Below, in pieces: positions 11,922 through 26,900 of a DNA stretch of 64,000 bases (positions within the stretch are counted from its first letter, which is position 1; each line of letters starts with the position of its first letter). The notes under the pieces were generated by a model. The model was not told the origin of the DNA. It worked only from the letters and a program-made list of their open reading frames with translations, and searched no databases. Origin of the DNA: Rhinopithecus roxellana (taxonomy: Eukaryota; Chordata; Mammalia; Primates; Cercopithecidae); NCBI RefSeq assembly GCF_007565055.1, contig NC_044558.1, positions 83,025,444 to 83,089,443 of the forward strand. Direction: 5' to 3'. Made by a program: the position numbers and the translations under genes.

Positions 11922-14900
11922 TACACACAAAACATGGGATAAGAAAAACATTTCCAATTACATCCAATTATAAAGGCACATACACAATAAATGTAGGAAC
12001 GCTTTAAAATCCATTTTCTCACTGATTTCTAAGTTCTTATGGTAAAATCCAACTGGATTACAATATTTACTTTGAACTAAGAATTTAAATATTTATATGC
12101 TCACATGCACACACACATGTATTTTGGCACCATCATAATCATCATCACAGCTTATCTTCATCTGAATGTTTAGCAGGTACCAGGTACCATGCACAACAGT
12201 TTACAGGAATTATTTCCTTTGATCTCAAAATGACTTTATAAAGTAAGTACCTATTAATATTACCATTTTGCAGTTAAGAAAACTAAGGTATTGAAATAAC
12301 TTGCTCTTGATAAAATATGGGTCTATTTTGAATGGAAAACATAAAGGTATATTCACCCACATATTAACCTAGAAATCTAATGTAATTACCTCTTGCAAGC
12401 CATAGGAATAAATGAGAGCAGTTTTATCTTCTTTCTTCAAAAGCTAAGTAAGAATAATAAGAAATACCATTAGAAGAATATCTACTATTTGGCTAGTTCC
12501 TAAATAATGGATTTTCTGTGAAATAACAAAATTTTTTAAAAAATAAATTGCATTTAAGTGTGAAATGAATAGTAAACTATAAAGAACGGACATGTTTTTA
12601 AAAATAATGCATTTGGTCAGAGGCAGTGGCTCACACCTGTAATCCTAGCACTTTGGAAGGCTGAGGTGGGCAGACTGCTTGAGCTCAGGAGTTTGGGATG
12701 ACCCTGGGCAACATGGTGAAACCCCGTCTCTACTAAAATACAAAAAATTAGCGAGGCATCGTTGCGCACACCTGTAGTCCCAGCTACTAAGGAGGCTGAG
12801 GCAGAAGAATCCCAGGAGGCTGAGGTTGCTGTGAGTCGAGGTTGTACCACTGCACTCCAGTTTGGGGTACAGAATGAGACTCCGTTTCAAAAAAATAATA
12901 ATAAAAATAAATAAATAAATAGCAACAATACTCATGGGTCATTGCAAAAAATGACATTATTTGCAACTGCAAAAATTGCATGTTAAAAAAGGTCTATAAC
13001 AGAAAAAGAATCCCTTTTTATTTATTATCATTATTATTTTTTTTTTTTTTTGAGACAGGGTCTTGCTCTGTCACCGAGGTTGGAGTGCAGTGGTGCAATC
13101 TCTGCTCACTGCAACCTCCACCTCCTGGGTTCAAGCAATTCTCCTGCCTTAGCCTTCCAAGTAGCTGGGATTACAACCATGCACCACCAGGTCCGGCTAA
13201 TTTTTCTTTTGTATTTTTAGTAGAGATAGGGTTTCATCATACTGGCCAGGTTGCTCTCAAACTCCTGACCACCAGTGATCCGCTTGTATGGGCCTCCCAA
13301 AGTGCTGGGATTATAGGCATGAGCCACTGCACCCAGCCAAGAATCCATTTTTAAAAAAATTATTTCTTTGGCATACGACTAATATATACAAACAGTATCA
13401 AAGCATACCCTCCCACCTTACATACATTAGTACAGGGATTACAGCCACCGTGCTGGCCCCAATCCCAACACTTGGAGAGTCTGAGGCAGGAGGATTGCTT
13501 GAACCCAGGAGTTTGAGTCTGCAATGCATTACAATTGCACTCCAGCCTGGGTGAAAGTAAGACCTTGTCTCAAGAACAAAGTGTTAGCAAAGACGTGGAG
13601 AAATTGGAACACTTACGCACTGTTGCTGGAAATGTGAAATGGCACAGTCACTATGGAAAATACGATAGTTCCTTAAAAAATTAAAGAGAATTAGGGCCCA
13701 GTGTGGTGGCTCACGCCTGTAATCCCAGCATTTTGGGAGGCTGAGGCAGGCGGATCACTTGAGGTCAGGAGTTCAAGACTAGCCTGGCCAACATGGTAAA
13801 ACCCCATCTCTACTAAAAATACAAAAATTAGCTGGGTGTGGAGGCACATGTCTGTAATCTCAGCTACTTGGGAGGCTGAGCTGAGATAATCACTTGAGCC
13901 TGGGGGGCAGGCAGAGGTTGCACTGAGCCAAGATCACGCCATTACACTCTAGCCTGGGAGACAGAGTGAGACTCTGTCTCAAAAAAAGAGAATTAGCATA
14001 TGACCCAACATTTACACTTCTGGGTATATGCTCAAAAGAACTGAAAGAGGGACTCAAATAGACATCTGTACAGCCATATTCATAGCAGCATTATTCACAG
14101 CAGCAAAAATGTGGAAATACTAAAGAAGTCAGGGTTATGGTCAGAGTCAGGGACCATGGATAAACAAACAAGAAAGAAAGTGTGTCATTTGCAACAACAT
14201 GAATGAACCTGGAAGATATTATGCTAAGTGAAATAAGCCAGTCACAAAAGACAAGTACTGTATGATTCCATTTAATATAAGGTAATTAGTAGTCAAAATT
14301 ATATACATAGACAGCAGATGGTTTGCCAGGGGCTGGGAGGACAGAGAAATGGGAAGTCAGTGTTTAATGGGCAGAGTTTCAGTTTCATAACGTTGAAATG
14401 AGTTGGGGAGATGGATGATGGCTGCATGTGATTATGAATGTATTTAATACCACTAAATTTAAAAATGCTTAAGATAGGCCGGGTGCAGTGGCTCATGCCT
14501 ATAATTGCGGCACTTTGGGAGGCCAAAACAGGCAGATCATTTTAGGTCAGGAGCTCAAGACCAGCCTGACCAACATGGTGAAACTCTGTCTCTACTAAAA
14601 TACAAAAATTAGCCAGGTGTGGTGGCGGACACCTGTAATCTCAGCTACTTGGAAGGCTGAGGCAGGAGAATCACTTGAACCCAGGAGGTGGAGGTTGCAG
14701 TGAGCTGAGATCGTACCACTGCACTCCAGCCTGGGCGACAGTGCGAGACTCCCTCTCAAAAATAAAACAAAATACATTTTTTTTAAAAAAGGTTAAGATG
14801 GTAAATTTCATGTTATGTATTTTTTTAACAAAATTGGGGGAAAAAAGTATAAACAACCCAAATGTCCATCAACTGGTAAACGGAGAAACAAAATGTGGTA

Positions 14901-17900
14901 TATCCATAAAATAGAATATTATTTGTCAACAAAAAGAAATATAGCACTGACGTGCTACAGCATGGATGAACCCTGAAAATATTTATTTTTATTTTTTTTT
15001 TTTTTGGGGACAGAGCCTTGCTCTGTCACCAGGCTGGAAGCATGATCTCGGCTCAAAGCAACCTCTACCTCCCGGGTTGAAGCGATTCCCTTCCCTCAGC
15101 CTCCTGGGACTACAGGCATGCGCCACCACGCCCATATAACTTTTTGTATTTTTTGTATTTTAGTAGAGACAGGGTTTCACCATGTTGGTCAGGATGGTCT
15201 CGATCTCCTGACCTCGTGATCTGTCCACCTCGGCCTCCCAAAGTGCTGGAATTACAGGCGTGAAACAACGCACCCAGCCCAAACCCTGAAAATATTATGC
15301 TAAGTGAAAGAAGCCAGACATGAAGGAGACATATATGACTCCATTTATTTGAACCGTTCAGAACAGGCAAATCTAGAGAGACAGGAGGTAAATTAGTGGT
15401 TTCCTGAAGCTGGGGGACTGGAGGAAATGGGGAATGACTATTAATGGCATAGAGGTTTGATTTTGTTTTGTTTTTTGATACAGAGTCTCACTCTGTTGCC
15501 CAGGCTGCAGTGGCACAGTTTTGGCTCACCACAACCTCTGCCTCCCAGGTTCAAGCGATTCTCCTGCCTCAGCCTGCCAAGCAGCTGGAACTACAGGACT
15601 GTACCACCACACCCAACTCATTTTTATATTTTTAGTAGAGATGGGGTTTCCCCATGTTGGCCAGGCTGGTCTTGAACTCCTGACCTCAGGTGACCCACTC
15701 ACCTCTGCCTCCCTAAGTACTGGGATTACAGGCATAAGCCACCTCACCCAGACATTTACAAATTTTATCTTTTAATTTTTTTTCTTTTTCTGTTGAGACG
15801 GAGTCTCTGTCGCCAGGCTGAAGTGCAGTGGCTGATCTCAGTTCACTGCAACCTCCACCCCCCAGGTTCAAGCAATTCTCCTGCCTCAGCATCCCAAGCG
15901 GCTGGGACTAAAGGTGTGCACCACCACACCTGGCTAATTTTTGTATTTTTAGTAGAGACAACGTGAGGTCTCACCATGTTGGCCAGGCTGGTCTTGAACT
16001 CCTGACCTCAGGTGATCCACCCACCTTGGCCTCCCAAAGTGCCGGGATTACAGGATTGAGCCACCGCGCACAGCCTTAATTTTTATTTTTTGAGATAAAG
16101 TCTCGCTCTGTCGCCTAGGCTGGAGAGCAGTGGCGCAAATTCAGCTCACTGCAGCCTCCGCCTCCCGGATTCCAGCAATTCTCATGCCTCAGCCACCCCA
16201 GTAGCTGGAACTACAGGGATGTGCCACCACACCCAACTAATTTTTATATTTTTAGTAGAGACGGAGTTTCACCATGTTGGCCAGGCTGGTCTCGAGCTCC
16301 TGACCTCCGGTGATCCACCCACCTCAGCCTCACAAATTGCTGGGATTAAGGTGTGAGCCACCACATCTGACCCTAAAGATTCTTTTAGGGGAGATTTTAA
16401 AGTTCTAAAATTGACATTAATGATGCTTGCACAACTCAAGGAATATATTAAAAACCACTGAACTGTATACTTTAAATGGGTGAATTGTATAGGACGTGAA
16501 TTATCTCCATTAAGCTATTATAAAAACTTTTTTATTAATAATACACACAGAGGATAGGAGGAAAAAATATATTTGAGGCAGGATTATGAGATTAAAGCAA
16601 ATTCTCCCCCACCCACAACAACCAAAATACAGGCCGGGCGCGGTGGCTCAAGCCTGTAATCCCAGCACTTTGGGAGACTGAGACGGGTGGATCATGAGGT
16701 CAGATCGAGACCATCCTGGCTAACACGGTGAAACCCCGTCTCTACTAAAAAATACAAAAAAACTAGCCGGGCGAGGTGGCGGGCGCCTGTAGTCCCAGCT
16801 ACTCGGGAAGCTGAGGCAGGAGAATGGCGTGAACCCGGGAGGCGGAGCTTGCAGTGAGCTGAGATCCGGCCACTGCACTCCAGCCTGGGCGACAGAGCGA
16901 GACTCTGCCTCAAAAAAAAAAAAAAACAAACAAAAAACACCAAAATACAAAAAAACGAACCTACCCTGGTTTTGGCATAATTCAGCATCTCTTGAGTCGT
17001 TTCATAGGTTATCCACTGAGCCTTCAGGCAGTAATTCACCACAAATTCATCGTCCTGTTTCACAAATGCCAGACACAGTAAGGCAATCTAACGTTGATCA
17101 ACACATCAGTCTAAATACTCTAGTACGTGACAAGAAAAACATACCTGGATTTTATGTAGATTTTCCTTAGCATCGTCTACAAGTTGTTGCCATTCAGTCT
17201 GTTCACTGGCATTCACAGAACTCAATGCCAGTTTCTCCAATATATGATTTGACTTGACCTTGTAAACAAGCTGTAATATAAATATACCACATCAAGCAAT
17301 GTGAACTACAATAATATCTGCAGATGGCTTATTCTCAGAGTAAGCTGAGTGAAATAAACTACTATGAAAAAGGGGAATCCTCATGCGGTCCAGGAATAAG
17401 ATTTAAAGAAAGTAACATTCAGGTATCTGAGAGGTGAATCAGATTATTAGCAAGTATGAGAACCATTTCTGTTGAGTCCTTACAAAATGTGTCAAGCAGT
17501 ACACTTACTAAGTGCTTTATATGAGCTAAGATATGGAATCTAAATATCCATCAACAGATAAGTGAATAAATAAAATGTGATATATTTGCACAATAAAATA
17601 TTGTTCAGTCTAGAAGCTGGGTGTAGTGCCAGCCTGCTCAGGAGGCCGAGGAAGGACAACCATTTGAGCCCAGGAGTTCGAGTCCAGCCTGGGCAAGATG
17701 GTAAGACTTTATTTAAAAAAAAAAAAAAGAGGGAAAATTTGTCATTTGCAACAACAATACTGATAAACCTGAAGGACATTATGCTAAGTGAGATAAGTCA
17801 GACACAATAAAAAAAATACTATATGATCTCACATGTGAAATCTTAAAATAGTCAAACTCATAAAAGTAGAGAGTATAGGCTGGGCATGGTGGCTCACGCC

Positions 17901-20900
17901 TACAATCCCAGCACTTTGGGAGGTTGAGGCAAGAGGATTATTTGAGGTCAGGAGTTTGAGACCAGCCTGGCCAATATGGTGAAACCCCGTCTCTACTAAA
18001 AATACAAAACTTAGCCGCGTATGGTAGTGGGCGCCTGTAATCCCAGCTACTTGGGAGGCTGAGGCAGAATTACTTGAACCTGAAAGGCGGAGGTTGCAGT
18101 GAGCAGAGATCGTGCCACTGCACAACAGAGCGAGACTCCATCTCAAAAAAAAGAAAAAAAAAAACTAGAGAGTAGAATGTTGATAACTAGAGCCCAGGGG
18201 AAGGGGCTGGGGGATACAGAGGTGTCAGAGATGTTGTTCCAAGGCTGCAAAGCTTCAGTTAGAAGGAAGAATGAGTTTCAGAGGTCTATGATGACTGTAG
18301 TTAGTAATAATGTATATTTTAAAATTGCTGAAAGAGCCAGGCGTGGTGGCTCACATCTGTAATGCTTGCATTTTGGGAGGCCGAGGCAGGTGGATTGCCT
18401 GAGCTCAGGAGTTCAAGACCAGCTTGAGCAACATGGCAAAACCCCGTCTCTACTAAAAATACAAAATATTAGCCAGGCATGGTGGTGCGCATCTGTAATC
18501 CCAGCTACTCAGGAGCCCGAGGCACAAGAATCACACGAACCTGGGAGGTGGAGGTTGTAGTGAGCCAAAATTGCACCACTGCACTCGTTTGGAAGACAAA
18601 GCAAGACTCTGTCTCAAAAAAAAAAATTGCTAAAAGAGTAGGTTTTAAATGTTCTCACCAGAAAAAAAGATAAGTGAGGTGACAGTTATGTTAATTAGCT
18701 TGATTTAATCACTGCACAATGTAAATGTATAAAATCACCATATTGCACATCGAAAGTATATACAATTATTCTTGGTTTTTTTTTTCTTTTTATTTATTTA
18801 TTTTTTTGAGATGGAGTCTTGCTCTGTTGCCCAGGCTGGAGTGCAGCAGCGGGATCTCGGCTCACTGCAACCTCTGCCTCCCTGGTTCAAGCGATTCTCC
18901 TGCCTCAGCCTCCTGAGTAGCTGCGACTACAGGTGCCTGCCACCACGCCTAGCTAATTTTTTGTATTTTTAGTAGAGACGGAGTTTCACCGTTTTAGCCA
19001 GGATGGTCTCGATCTCCCGACCTCGTGATCTGCCTGCCTCGGCCTCCCAAAGTGCTGGGATTACAGGCGTGAGCCACCGCGCCCAGCCCTTATTTTTATT
19101 CTTGAGACAGAGTCTTGCTGTGTCACCCAGGCTGGAATGCACTAGTGCATTCTCGGCTCACTGCAACCTCCGCCTTCTGATTCAAGCGATTCACCTGCCT
19201 CAGCCTCCAGAGCAACTGGGACAACAGGCATCTACCACCATGCTCAGCTAATACTTGTATTTTTAGTAGAGACAGGGTTTTGCCATATGGGCCAGGATGG
19301 TCTTAAACTCCTGGCCTCAAGTAATCCACCCACCTTGACCTCCCAAAGTTTGGGATTACAAAGGTGAGCCACTGTACCCGGCCAAGTATACACAATTATT
19401 TATTAACCGAAAAAAGAGATTTATATGAATTGTCTTTTTAAATTATCATAACCTAAGAAGTAAGCATTTACATGTCATCATGACACTATAGGGTAAGTAC
19501 TAATATTCCCATTTTACAAACAAGAAAACTGAGACCCAAGAAAGGTTAAGTAATGTGTCTGAAATTATGCAGTCCAAAAGTGACAGAGCCGATTTCGTTT
19601 GTCTGTTTAGACACAAGGTCTCGCTCTGTCACTCAGGCTAAAATGCAGTGGTGTAATCACAGCTCACTGCAGCCTGGAACTCCCAGGCTCGAGCAATTCT
19701 CTTGCCTCAGCATCTCAAGTAGCTGGGACTACAGGCACACACCACCACACCCACCAAGCTCATGAAGCTGGTTTTTAAAGACAACCAATTTTCTAAGCCT
19801 ACTAAAAGTTCTTTAAAGGTTAGAGTCAGAAATACTCAGATTTCAGGTTCTGTTTCCAATGGACACAATACCAACTTTGACAGGGACTCTCTGGTTCTGA
19901 AAACTATAAATGATAACAAAGAGTAGTTTCATTCATGAATATTTCCCTCATTTCTTTCATGGATTTTCTGTTTTGGTTTGGTTTTTTTGCTTCGTTCTCT
20001 CTTTTTAAATATTACTTCTAAAATCTTTCAGATGTTCAGAAAGGTAATAATGTAAATTATAAATACTGTAATAATAATGTACTCATCACCTTGAGCTTAA
20101 AAAATAAAGCAGATGTTACCAATAGTTTCAGATCCCACTGTCGTCTTTCCAAATACATCATCCTCCTTCCCCCAAGCAGAAGTATGTTATTCTTGTATTT
20201 AGTACTTATTCCATTAATTACTTTGTCTCTTAACTTGTATGCATTTCTAAACAATACACAGAATTATTCTTGCTAGGTATGGTGTCTCGCGCCTGTAATC
20301 CCAGCACTTTGGGAGGCCGAGGAGGGAGGATCACTTGAGGTCAGGAGTTCAAGACCAGCCTGGGCAACATAGCAAGACTCTGTCTCTACTATATATATAT
20401 ATATAAATAAATACAAATTTTTTGGCCAGGTGCAGTGGCTCATGCCTGTAATCCCAGCACCTTGGGAGGCTAAGGCAGGTGGATCACTTGCAGTCACGAG
20501 TTCAAGACCAGCCTGGCCAACATGGTAAAACTCTGTCTCTACAAACAACACAAATATATATATATATAATATACATTTTTAAAGAAGTATTCTGTATGTT
20601 TTAAACCATTATATTTTTAAAACAAGCACATGAGTACCAAGCACCCACTTAGTAAATATGAATTCTTTAACCAACTACAATAAGGCTTTCTCTTTTATTA
20701 CTTCCCCCAAAACTGACTTTTCAAGGATTATCAATGACCTAATTGCTGTGTTCTCCAGACATTTTTCAGCTTTTACACTTGATCTTCTCTGTAGTATTTG
20801 AAACTGCTGATCACTCCCCAATACATATAAAACTTACTGCTTCCTTGGATTCCATAATCATACATTCTTACAGTTTTCCTCCCTTATTTCTTCCCAAATA

Positions 20901-23900
20901 TGTGTACAGCCCTTCCTCCTCCATTCCTCATATGCTATTTGCCCCCACATCACATCCTCAGATGTCTTTTCACTCTCTGCATTTGCTGAAGTCATCTGAG
21001 CCATTACGCTGGTGTCTCCTACCTTTAGAGGTAGCGTAGGTCACTCCTCAACCTTCCACCAGACATCCCTGTTTCACCAGACCCTTCACATCCACTTTTT
21101 TTTTTTTTTTAATTTAGAGATAGGAGGCTCACTATGATGCCCAGGCTGGGGTGCAGTGGTTATTAACAGGCCAATCTTATTGCACTATAGCCTGAAACAC
21201 CTGGGCTCAAGCAATCCTCCTACCTCAGCCTCCTGAGCAGCTAGAACTACAAGCATGCACCACTGTGCTCAGCTCACATCCAATTTTCATAAAGCAGAAC
21301 TTTTCATCTTTTATCCCTAACCTGCTCTTCCACACATACTCCTCATTTCAGGTCATGCCATCGTCACTCAATGTGTATGCTGAGCCAGAGTCCAGCAAGT
21401 CAACCTCAAGTCCCCTGCCCTTCCTTCCATTTGATTACTAAGTCCTGCTGATTCTACCCACTATATTCCTCTCTCTCTCTCTCTCTTTTTTTTTTTTTTT
21501 TTTTTCTGAGACAGAGTCTTGCTGTGTTGCCCAGGATAGAGTGCAGTGGTGTGATCTTGGCTCACTGTAACCTCCACCTCCTGGTTTCAAGCGATTCTCC
21601 TGCCTCAGCCTCCCAAGTAGCTGGGACTACAGGCATGTGCCATCACACCTGGCTAATTTTTGTATTGTCAGTGTAGTATTTTTAGGTTTCGCCACATTGC
21701 CCAGGCTGGTCTTGAACTCCTGACCTCAGGTTATCCGCCCGCCTCAGCCTCCCAAAGTGCTGGAATTAAAGGAGTGAGCCACCACACCCGGCCTATATTC
21801 TTATCAGCCTTCTCTCGCACCTATATCTGTACTTCATTGCCCTGGTTCAGGGCAATGAACCTTGTCTCAACAAAAAATTTAAAAATTAGTTGGTCATGGT
21901 GGTATGCACCTATAATCCCAGCCGCTTGGGAGGCTGAGGCAGGAGAATCACTTGAGCCCGGAAGGTCAAGGCTGCGGCAAGCTGTGATCGCCCCACTGTA
22001 CTCCACCCTGGGTGACAGAGGTCCCTACTTCTGCATCATCATCTTCTTTTTCTCTGCTGCCCATATAACCTACATTATAGTCCCACCTAATCAGTAGGAG
22101 CTCCTGAAGCATCACGAGACCCCCTCATTCTTTCCACGTTGACCTTGTACCCAGAATCCCTTCCCCTCCCTGGTCTGTCTGGAACATCTTCAAGACCTGA
22201 CCTGAGGCCAGGTCCAGTGGCTCACGCCTGTAATCCCAGCACTCTGGGAGACCAAGGCAGGCAGATCACGAAGTTAGGAGTTCAAGGCCAGCCTGGCCAA
22301 CATGGTGAAACCCCATCTTTACTAAAAATACATAAATTAATGGGGCATGGTGGTGCATGCCTGTAATCCCAGCTACTCGGGAGGCTGAGGCAGGAGAATC
22401 GCTTGAACCCAGGAGGCAGAGGTTGCAGTGAGCTGAGACTGCACCACTGCACTCCAGTCTAGGCAGTAGAGCAAGACTCCATCTCAAAAAAAAAAAAAAA
22501 AAAAAAGACCTGACCTGAAAACGATCTCCTCAGTAACATTTTTCTGCCCCACTATGGGTCACTCTTTCCTCTGAATCTCTAATCAACTTCAGTCATATCT
22601 TTATTACAGCCTTAATCACGCTAAATTCCAATTATGTATTACATGTCTGTCCCCTCAGCCTCTAGCACATGATGAAATGCTTGTTTGGTGAACAAATGAA
22701 TACATGAATGATTACCTCAACATCCAGTCCAAACTGAATGGCAAAACTCTCAGCTTCAGCAAATCTGTGTTTGTGAAGTAACCGACTCAATCTGATAAGA
22801 TGGAAAAGAAATTTTGTTAAATGCTTATTAGTCAGGGAATTTAAGTTATTCACTAAAGGGTAAAGCTTAAACAAAATGAGAAGCTACCTGTTTTCTGGTA
22901 AAGCTTCTGTAAGACATCTGAGTACTAACACAGAGACTGAGTCTTCAGACAATCTGGAAAAAATTTTCACTATAAATGCGCTTGTCTTTTAATATTAATA
23001 TATAAAATTTAATGTAACTATTACTTAACATGATAAAACATGACCTACTTTGGATCATTTTTGCAAACTCCTTCTAAAAGGTATATGGTATCCTACAATA
23101 ACAATAAAAACATGATTAAAATTCCAATATAAGAGCAATGCATTTTATAATTACTAGAGTAACTACTGATAATTCAGGCACGAATTATCCATCAAGGGAT
23201 TTTAAAACAACTGGGTATCCCATAAATATATATACCTACTATGTAGCCACAAAAATTTAAGGAAAAAAAAACAAACACTGGGAAAAAAATGGCTAGGAAA
23301 GATAAATCCCATAGACTCAAAATAATATCACACAGGTTACTTACTATTAAGGGAAAAACACTTTATAAATGGAGAAATCTGACAGAACTGCCTTAACCAA
23401 ATGATCACATTTAAAATCACCCATAACAGGACAAATGGATACCCTGAGCCCCTTAATGTGATGCTGTTAGAAAATAGTGTTACCTGCGCAGTATTCGTGC
23501 CAACAAAGCTTAACATGAATCTAATCATGATGAAACAATCAAATCCAAATAGAGAAACATTCTGCAAAACCACAGGGTTGGGACTCTTCAAAAATGTCAA
23601 TGTCTTAAAAGACAAAAAATGGACCGGATGCAACGGCTCACACGTGTAATCCCAGCACTTTGGGGAGCTGAGTCAGGAAGCTCACTTGAGCTCAGGAGCT
23701 TGAGTCTAACCCAGGAAACATAGTGAGACCCCCTCTCTACAAAAAATATACAAATTAGCCAGGTGGTGGTGCACACCTGTAGTCCCAGCTACTCAGGAGG
23801 CTGAGGCAGGAGGATCACTTGAGCGCAGGAGTTGGCGGCTGTAGTGAGCTATGATCGAGCGACTGTACTACAACTTGGGCAACAGAGCAAGACCCTGTCT

Positions 23901-26900
23901 CAACAACAACAACAAAAACACACAGAGAACTAAATTTGATGAGTGATCCTTGATTAGATCATGAATAAGGAAAAACAAAATAGCTTTAAAGTAACTGGCC
24001 CAATTGGTAAAATTTGAACCTAAAAGAGTTTATAATAAATAGTAATGTATTTATGTTACATTTTCTGAGCGTGATAATTGCATTGTAGAAGAATGCCTTT
24101 ATTTTTAGAAGATACCTGCTGAAGATTTAGGCATGACAGGTCATGATGTCTACAAGTAACTTTCAAAGTTTGGAAAACTATAGTGTTTGTGTAAAAAGAA
24201 ATTAAACAAACGTGGTAAAATATTTTTTAAAATATGTAAATTAGTTACATAAATATAAAAATTAGTTACATAAATATGTAACAGCAATAGTCTCCATCTC
24301 CCGTTATCATCTATACTTCCTATAGCGACACAAGAAAGAAGAATAAGCAGATGACTGATTTTTTTTTTCTCTTTTTTAATACGATGACTAACCTTAGACT
24401 ATCAAGTAAGTATATTCAAGGATCTCTATTCATAAATATAGCTATAAACCCGAAATTTATCCAGGTTTCCACTAGGTTCCACTAATGCTTACCTTAATTA
24501 TTAAGGCTTTTAATGATCCCTGATTAGATACTGGATAAAGAAAAAAATAGTTAAAATAATAGTTTAAAATGCAAATAAACTTACTGTGCTAATTCCTGTT
24601 TGGACCAGAGAAGAAACACTAGACACTTCCAAAGAATATAGTATTTCCATTGTAGGTGATGAATAAACCATGAGGTTTTTCATCTAAGAAAAACAGCAGA
24701 GCAATTAATTTAGCAGATCAATTTAAACCTGCAGGCACAAAATAGCACTTCACAACTAAGAGCAGATTAAAACACATGGGAGCAGCTGGGCGTGGTGGCT
24801 CATGCCTATAATCCCAGCACTTTCGGAGGCCGAGACGGGTGGATCACTTGAGGTCAGGAGTTGGAGACCAGCCTAGCCAACATGGTGAAACCCCATCTCT
24901 ACCAAAAAATACCAAAAAATTTAGCTGGAACGTAGTGGTGCACGTCCGTAATCCCAGTTACTTGGGAGGCTGAGGCAGGAGAATTGCTTGAACCCGGGAG
25001 GAAGATGTTGCGGTAAGCCGAGATTGCACCACTGCACTCCAGTCTGGGTGAAAGAGTGAGACTGTCTCTAAATAAATAAATAAATAAATAAAACACACAG
25101 TACAAAGTTAAATGCAAAAAATAAGCATTTATAAGTAAGTCTGTTACTGTATGACTTGTTTTATTTTACTTTTTTTTTTTTTTTTTTTTTTTTTGAGACG
25201 GAGTCTCGCTCTATCGCCCAGGCTGGAGTGCAGTGGCCGGATCTCAGCTCACTGCAAGCTCCGCTTCCGGAGTTTACGCCATTCTCCTGCCTCAGCCTCC
25301 CGAGTAGCTGGGACTACAGGCGCCCGCCACGTCGTCCGGCTAGTTTTTCGTATTTTTTAGTAGAGACGGGATTTCACGGTGTTAGCCAGGATGGTCTCGA
25401 TCTCCTGACCTCGTGATCCACCCGTCTCGGCCTCCCAAAGTGCTGGGATTACAGGCTTGAGCCACCGCGCCCAGCCTTTTTTACTTTTTTTTGAGATGGA
25501 GTTTCACTCTTGTTGCCCAGGCTGGAGTACAATGGCTCGCTCTCGGCTTACTGCAACCTCTGCCTCCAGGGTTCCAGTGATTCTCCTGTCTCAGCCTCTC
25601 GAGTAACTGGGATTACAGGTGCGTGCCACCACGCCTGGCTAATTTTTTGTATTTTTAGTAGAGACTGAGTTTCACCATGTTGTCCAGGCTGGTCTCAAAC
25701 TCCTGACCTCAGGCGATCCACCCACCTTGGCCTCCCAAAGTGCCGGGATTACAGGTGTGAGCCACCACACCCAGCTTGTTACTGTATGACTTAAATGTTA
25801 CATATGAAATGATGTTCTACCCCATATTCCAAATATGTTGAATGAAAATCCATACATATACCTTAAGTCCATTCTACAGTTTGTATTTAAGGTGAATGTA
25901 ATTCCTCAGTGCCAGAACTACGTAAGAGTCACTCTAATAAACACTTTCTTGGGCCAGGCGCAGTGGCTCACACCTGTAATCCTAGCACTTTGGGAGGCTG
26001 AAGTGGGCAAATCACAAGGTCAGGAGATAGAGACAAGCCTGGTCAAAATGGCGAAACCCTGCCTCTACTAAAAATACAAAAATTAGCTTGGCGTGGTGGC
26101 AGACGCCTGTAATCCCAGCTACTTGGGAGGCTGAAGCAGGAGAATTGTTTGAACCCAGGAGGCGGGGGGTTGCAGTGAGCCGAGATTGTGCCATAGCACT
26201 GCAGCCAGGGGGACAGTGTGAGACCCCATCTCAAAAAAATAATAATAAAATAAAATAAACACTTTCCTATGGGCATTTTTGGTTCCTGAAGTGCTCCATT
26301 TAAAATATGGAGACAAGATTTATAGCTTTTTACTTTAAATGGGGAAAAAAAGAGTTCTGCAGGATTATTTCTGATTGTTAAGTTTCGTGTGAACTAAGAG
26401 CTAATATGCTGTATTATTATTACTATTATTTTTTTATTTTTTATTTTTTTGAGACGGAGTCTCGCTCTGTCACCCAGGCTGGAGTGCAGTGGCCGGATCT
26501 CAGCTCACTGCAAGCTCCACCTCCCGGGTTCACGCCATTCTCTTGCCTCAGCCTCCCGAGTAGCTGGGACTACAGGCGTCCGCCACCTCGCCCGGCTAGT
26601 TTTTTTTTTTGTATTTTTTGGTAGAGACGGGGTTTCACCATGTTAGCCAGGATGGTCTCGATCTGCTGACCTCGTGATCCGCCCGTCTCGGCCTCCCAAA
26701 GTGCTGGGATTACAGGCTTGAGCCACCGCGCCCGGCCATATGCTGTATTATTTAACATCTACTTTTGTATTCGCTAATGCTTTTTCTGACACATAATATA
26801 GACAAGCACGAAATAAAATTTTCCAATACCTTCTTATTAGCTGTAGCTGTCAGAACTATTAATTTGAGATTTGTAATTCCTTGCCTAAAAAAGAAAAGCA

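Larger units (their letters stand above)
14812..16530 (+). mobile_element. L1 3' fragment carrying four Alus
   Basis: It starts CAACCCAAATGTCCATCAAC, resumes at 15285 and again at 16380, and ends ACTTTAAATGGGTGAATTGT with a CCATTAAGCTATTATAAA tail. Alus at about 14986, 15463, 15774 and 16080 are inserted in it. Confidence 0.85.
17525..18770 (+). mobile_element. L1 3' fragment carrying three Alus
   Basis: TAAATATCCATCAACAGATA, AGGACATTATGCTAAGTGAG and, at 18680-18770, ACTGCACAATGTAAATGTAT with TAAAATCACCATATTGCACA. A third L1 tail within 5 kb, in the same orientation as those at 13.6 and 14.8 kb. Confidence 0.82.
20700..22690 (+). mobile_element. L2 LINE relic, broken by Alus
   Basis: 20720-21060 translates to a decayed reverse-transcriptase segment (FSVVFETADHS, compare the FDTVDHS motif). 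21280-21480, 22030-22200 and 22510-22690 follow in order, ending GCCTCTAGCACATGATGAAA and a GAATACATGAATGA tail typical of L2. No intact frame. Confidence 0.75.

Noticed and set aside
20743..21039. A 98-residue plus-strand frame with reverse-transcriptase likeness
   Set aside because: A decayed L2 LINE relic, not a gene; it is annotated as the mobile element instead.
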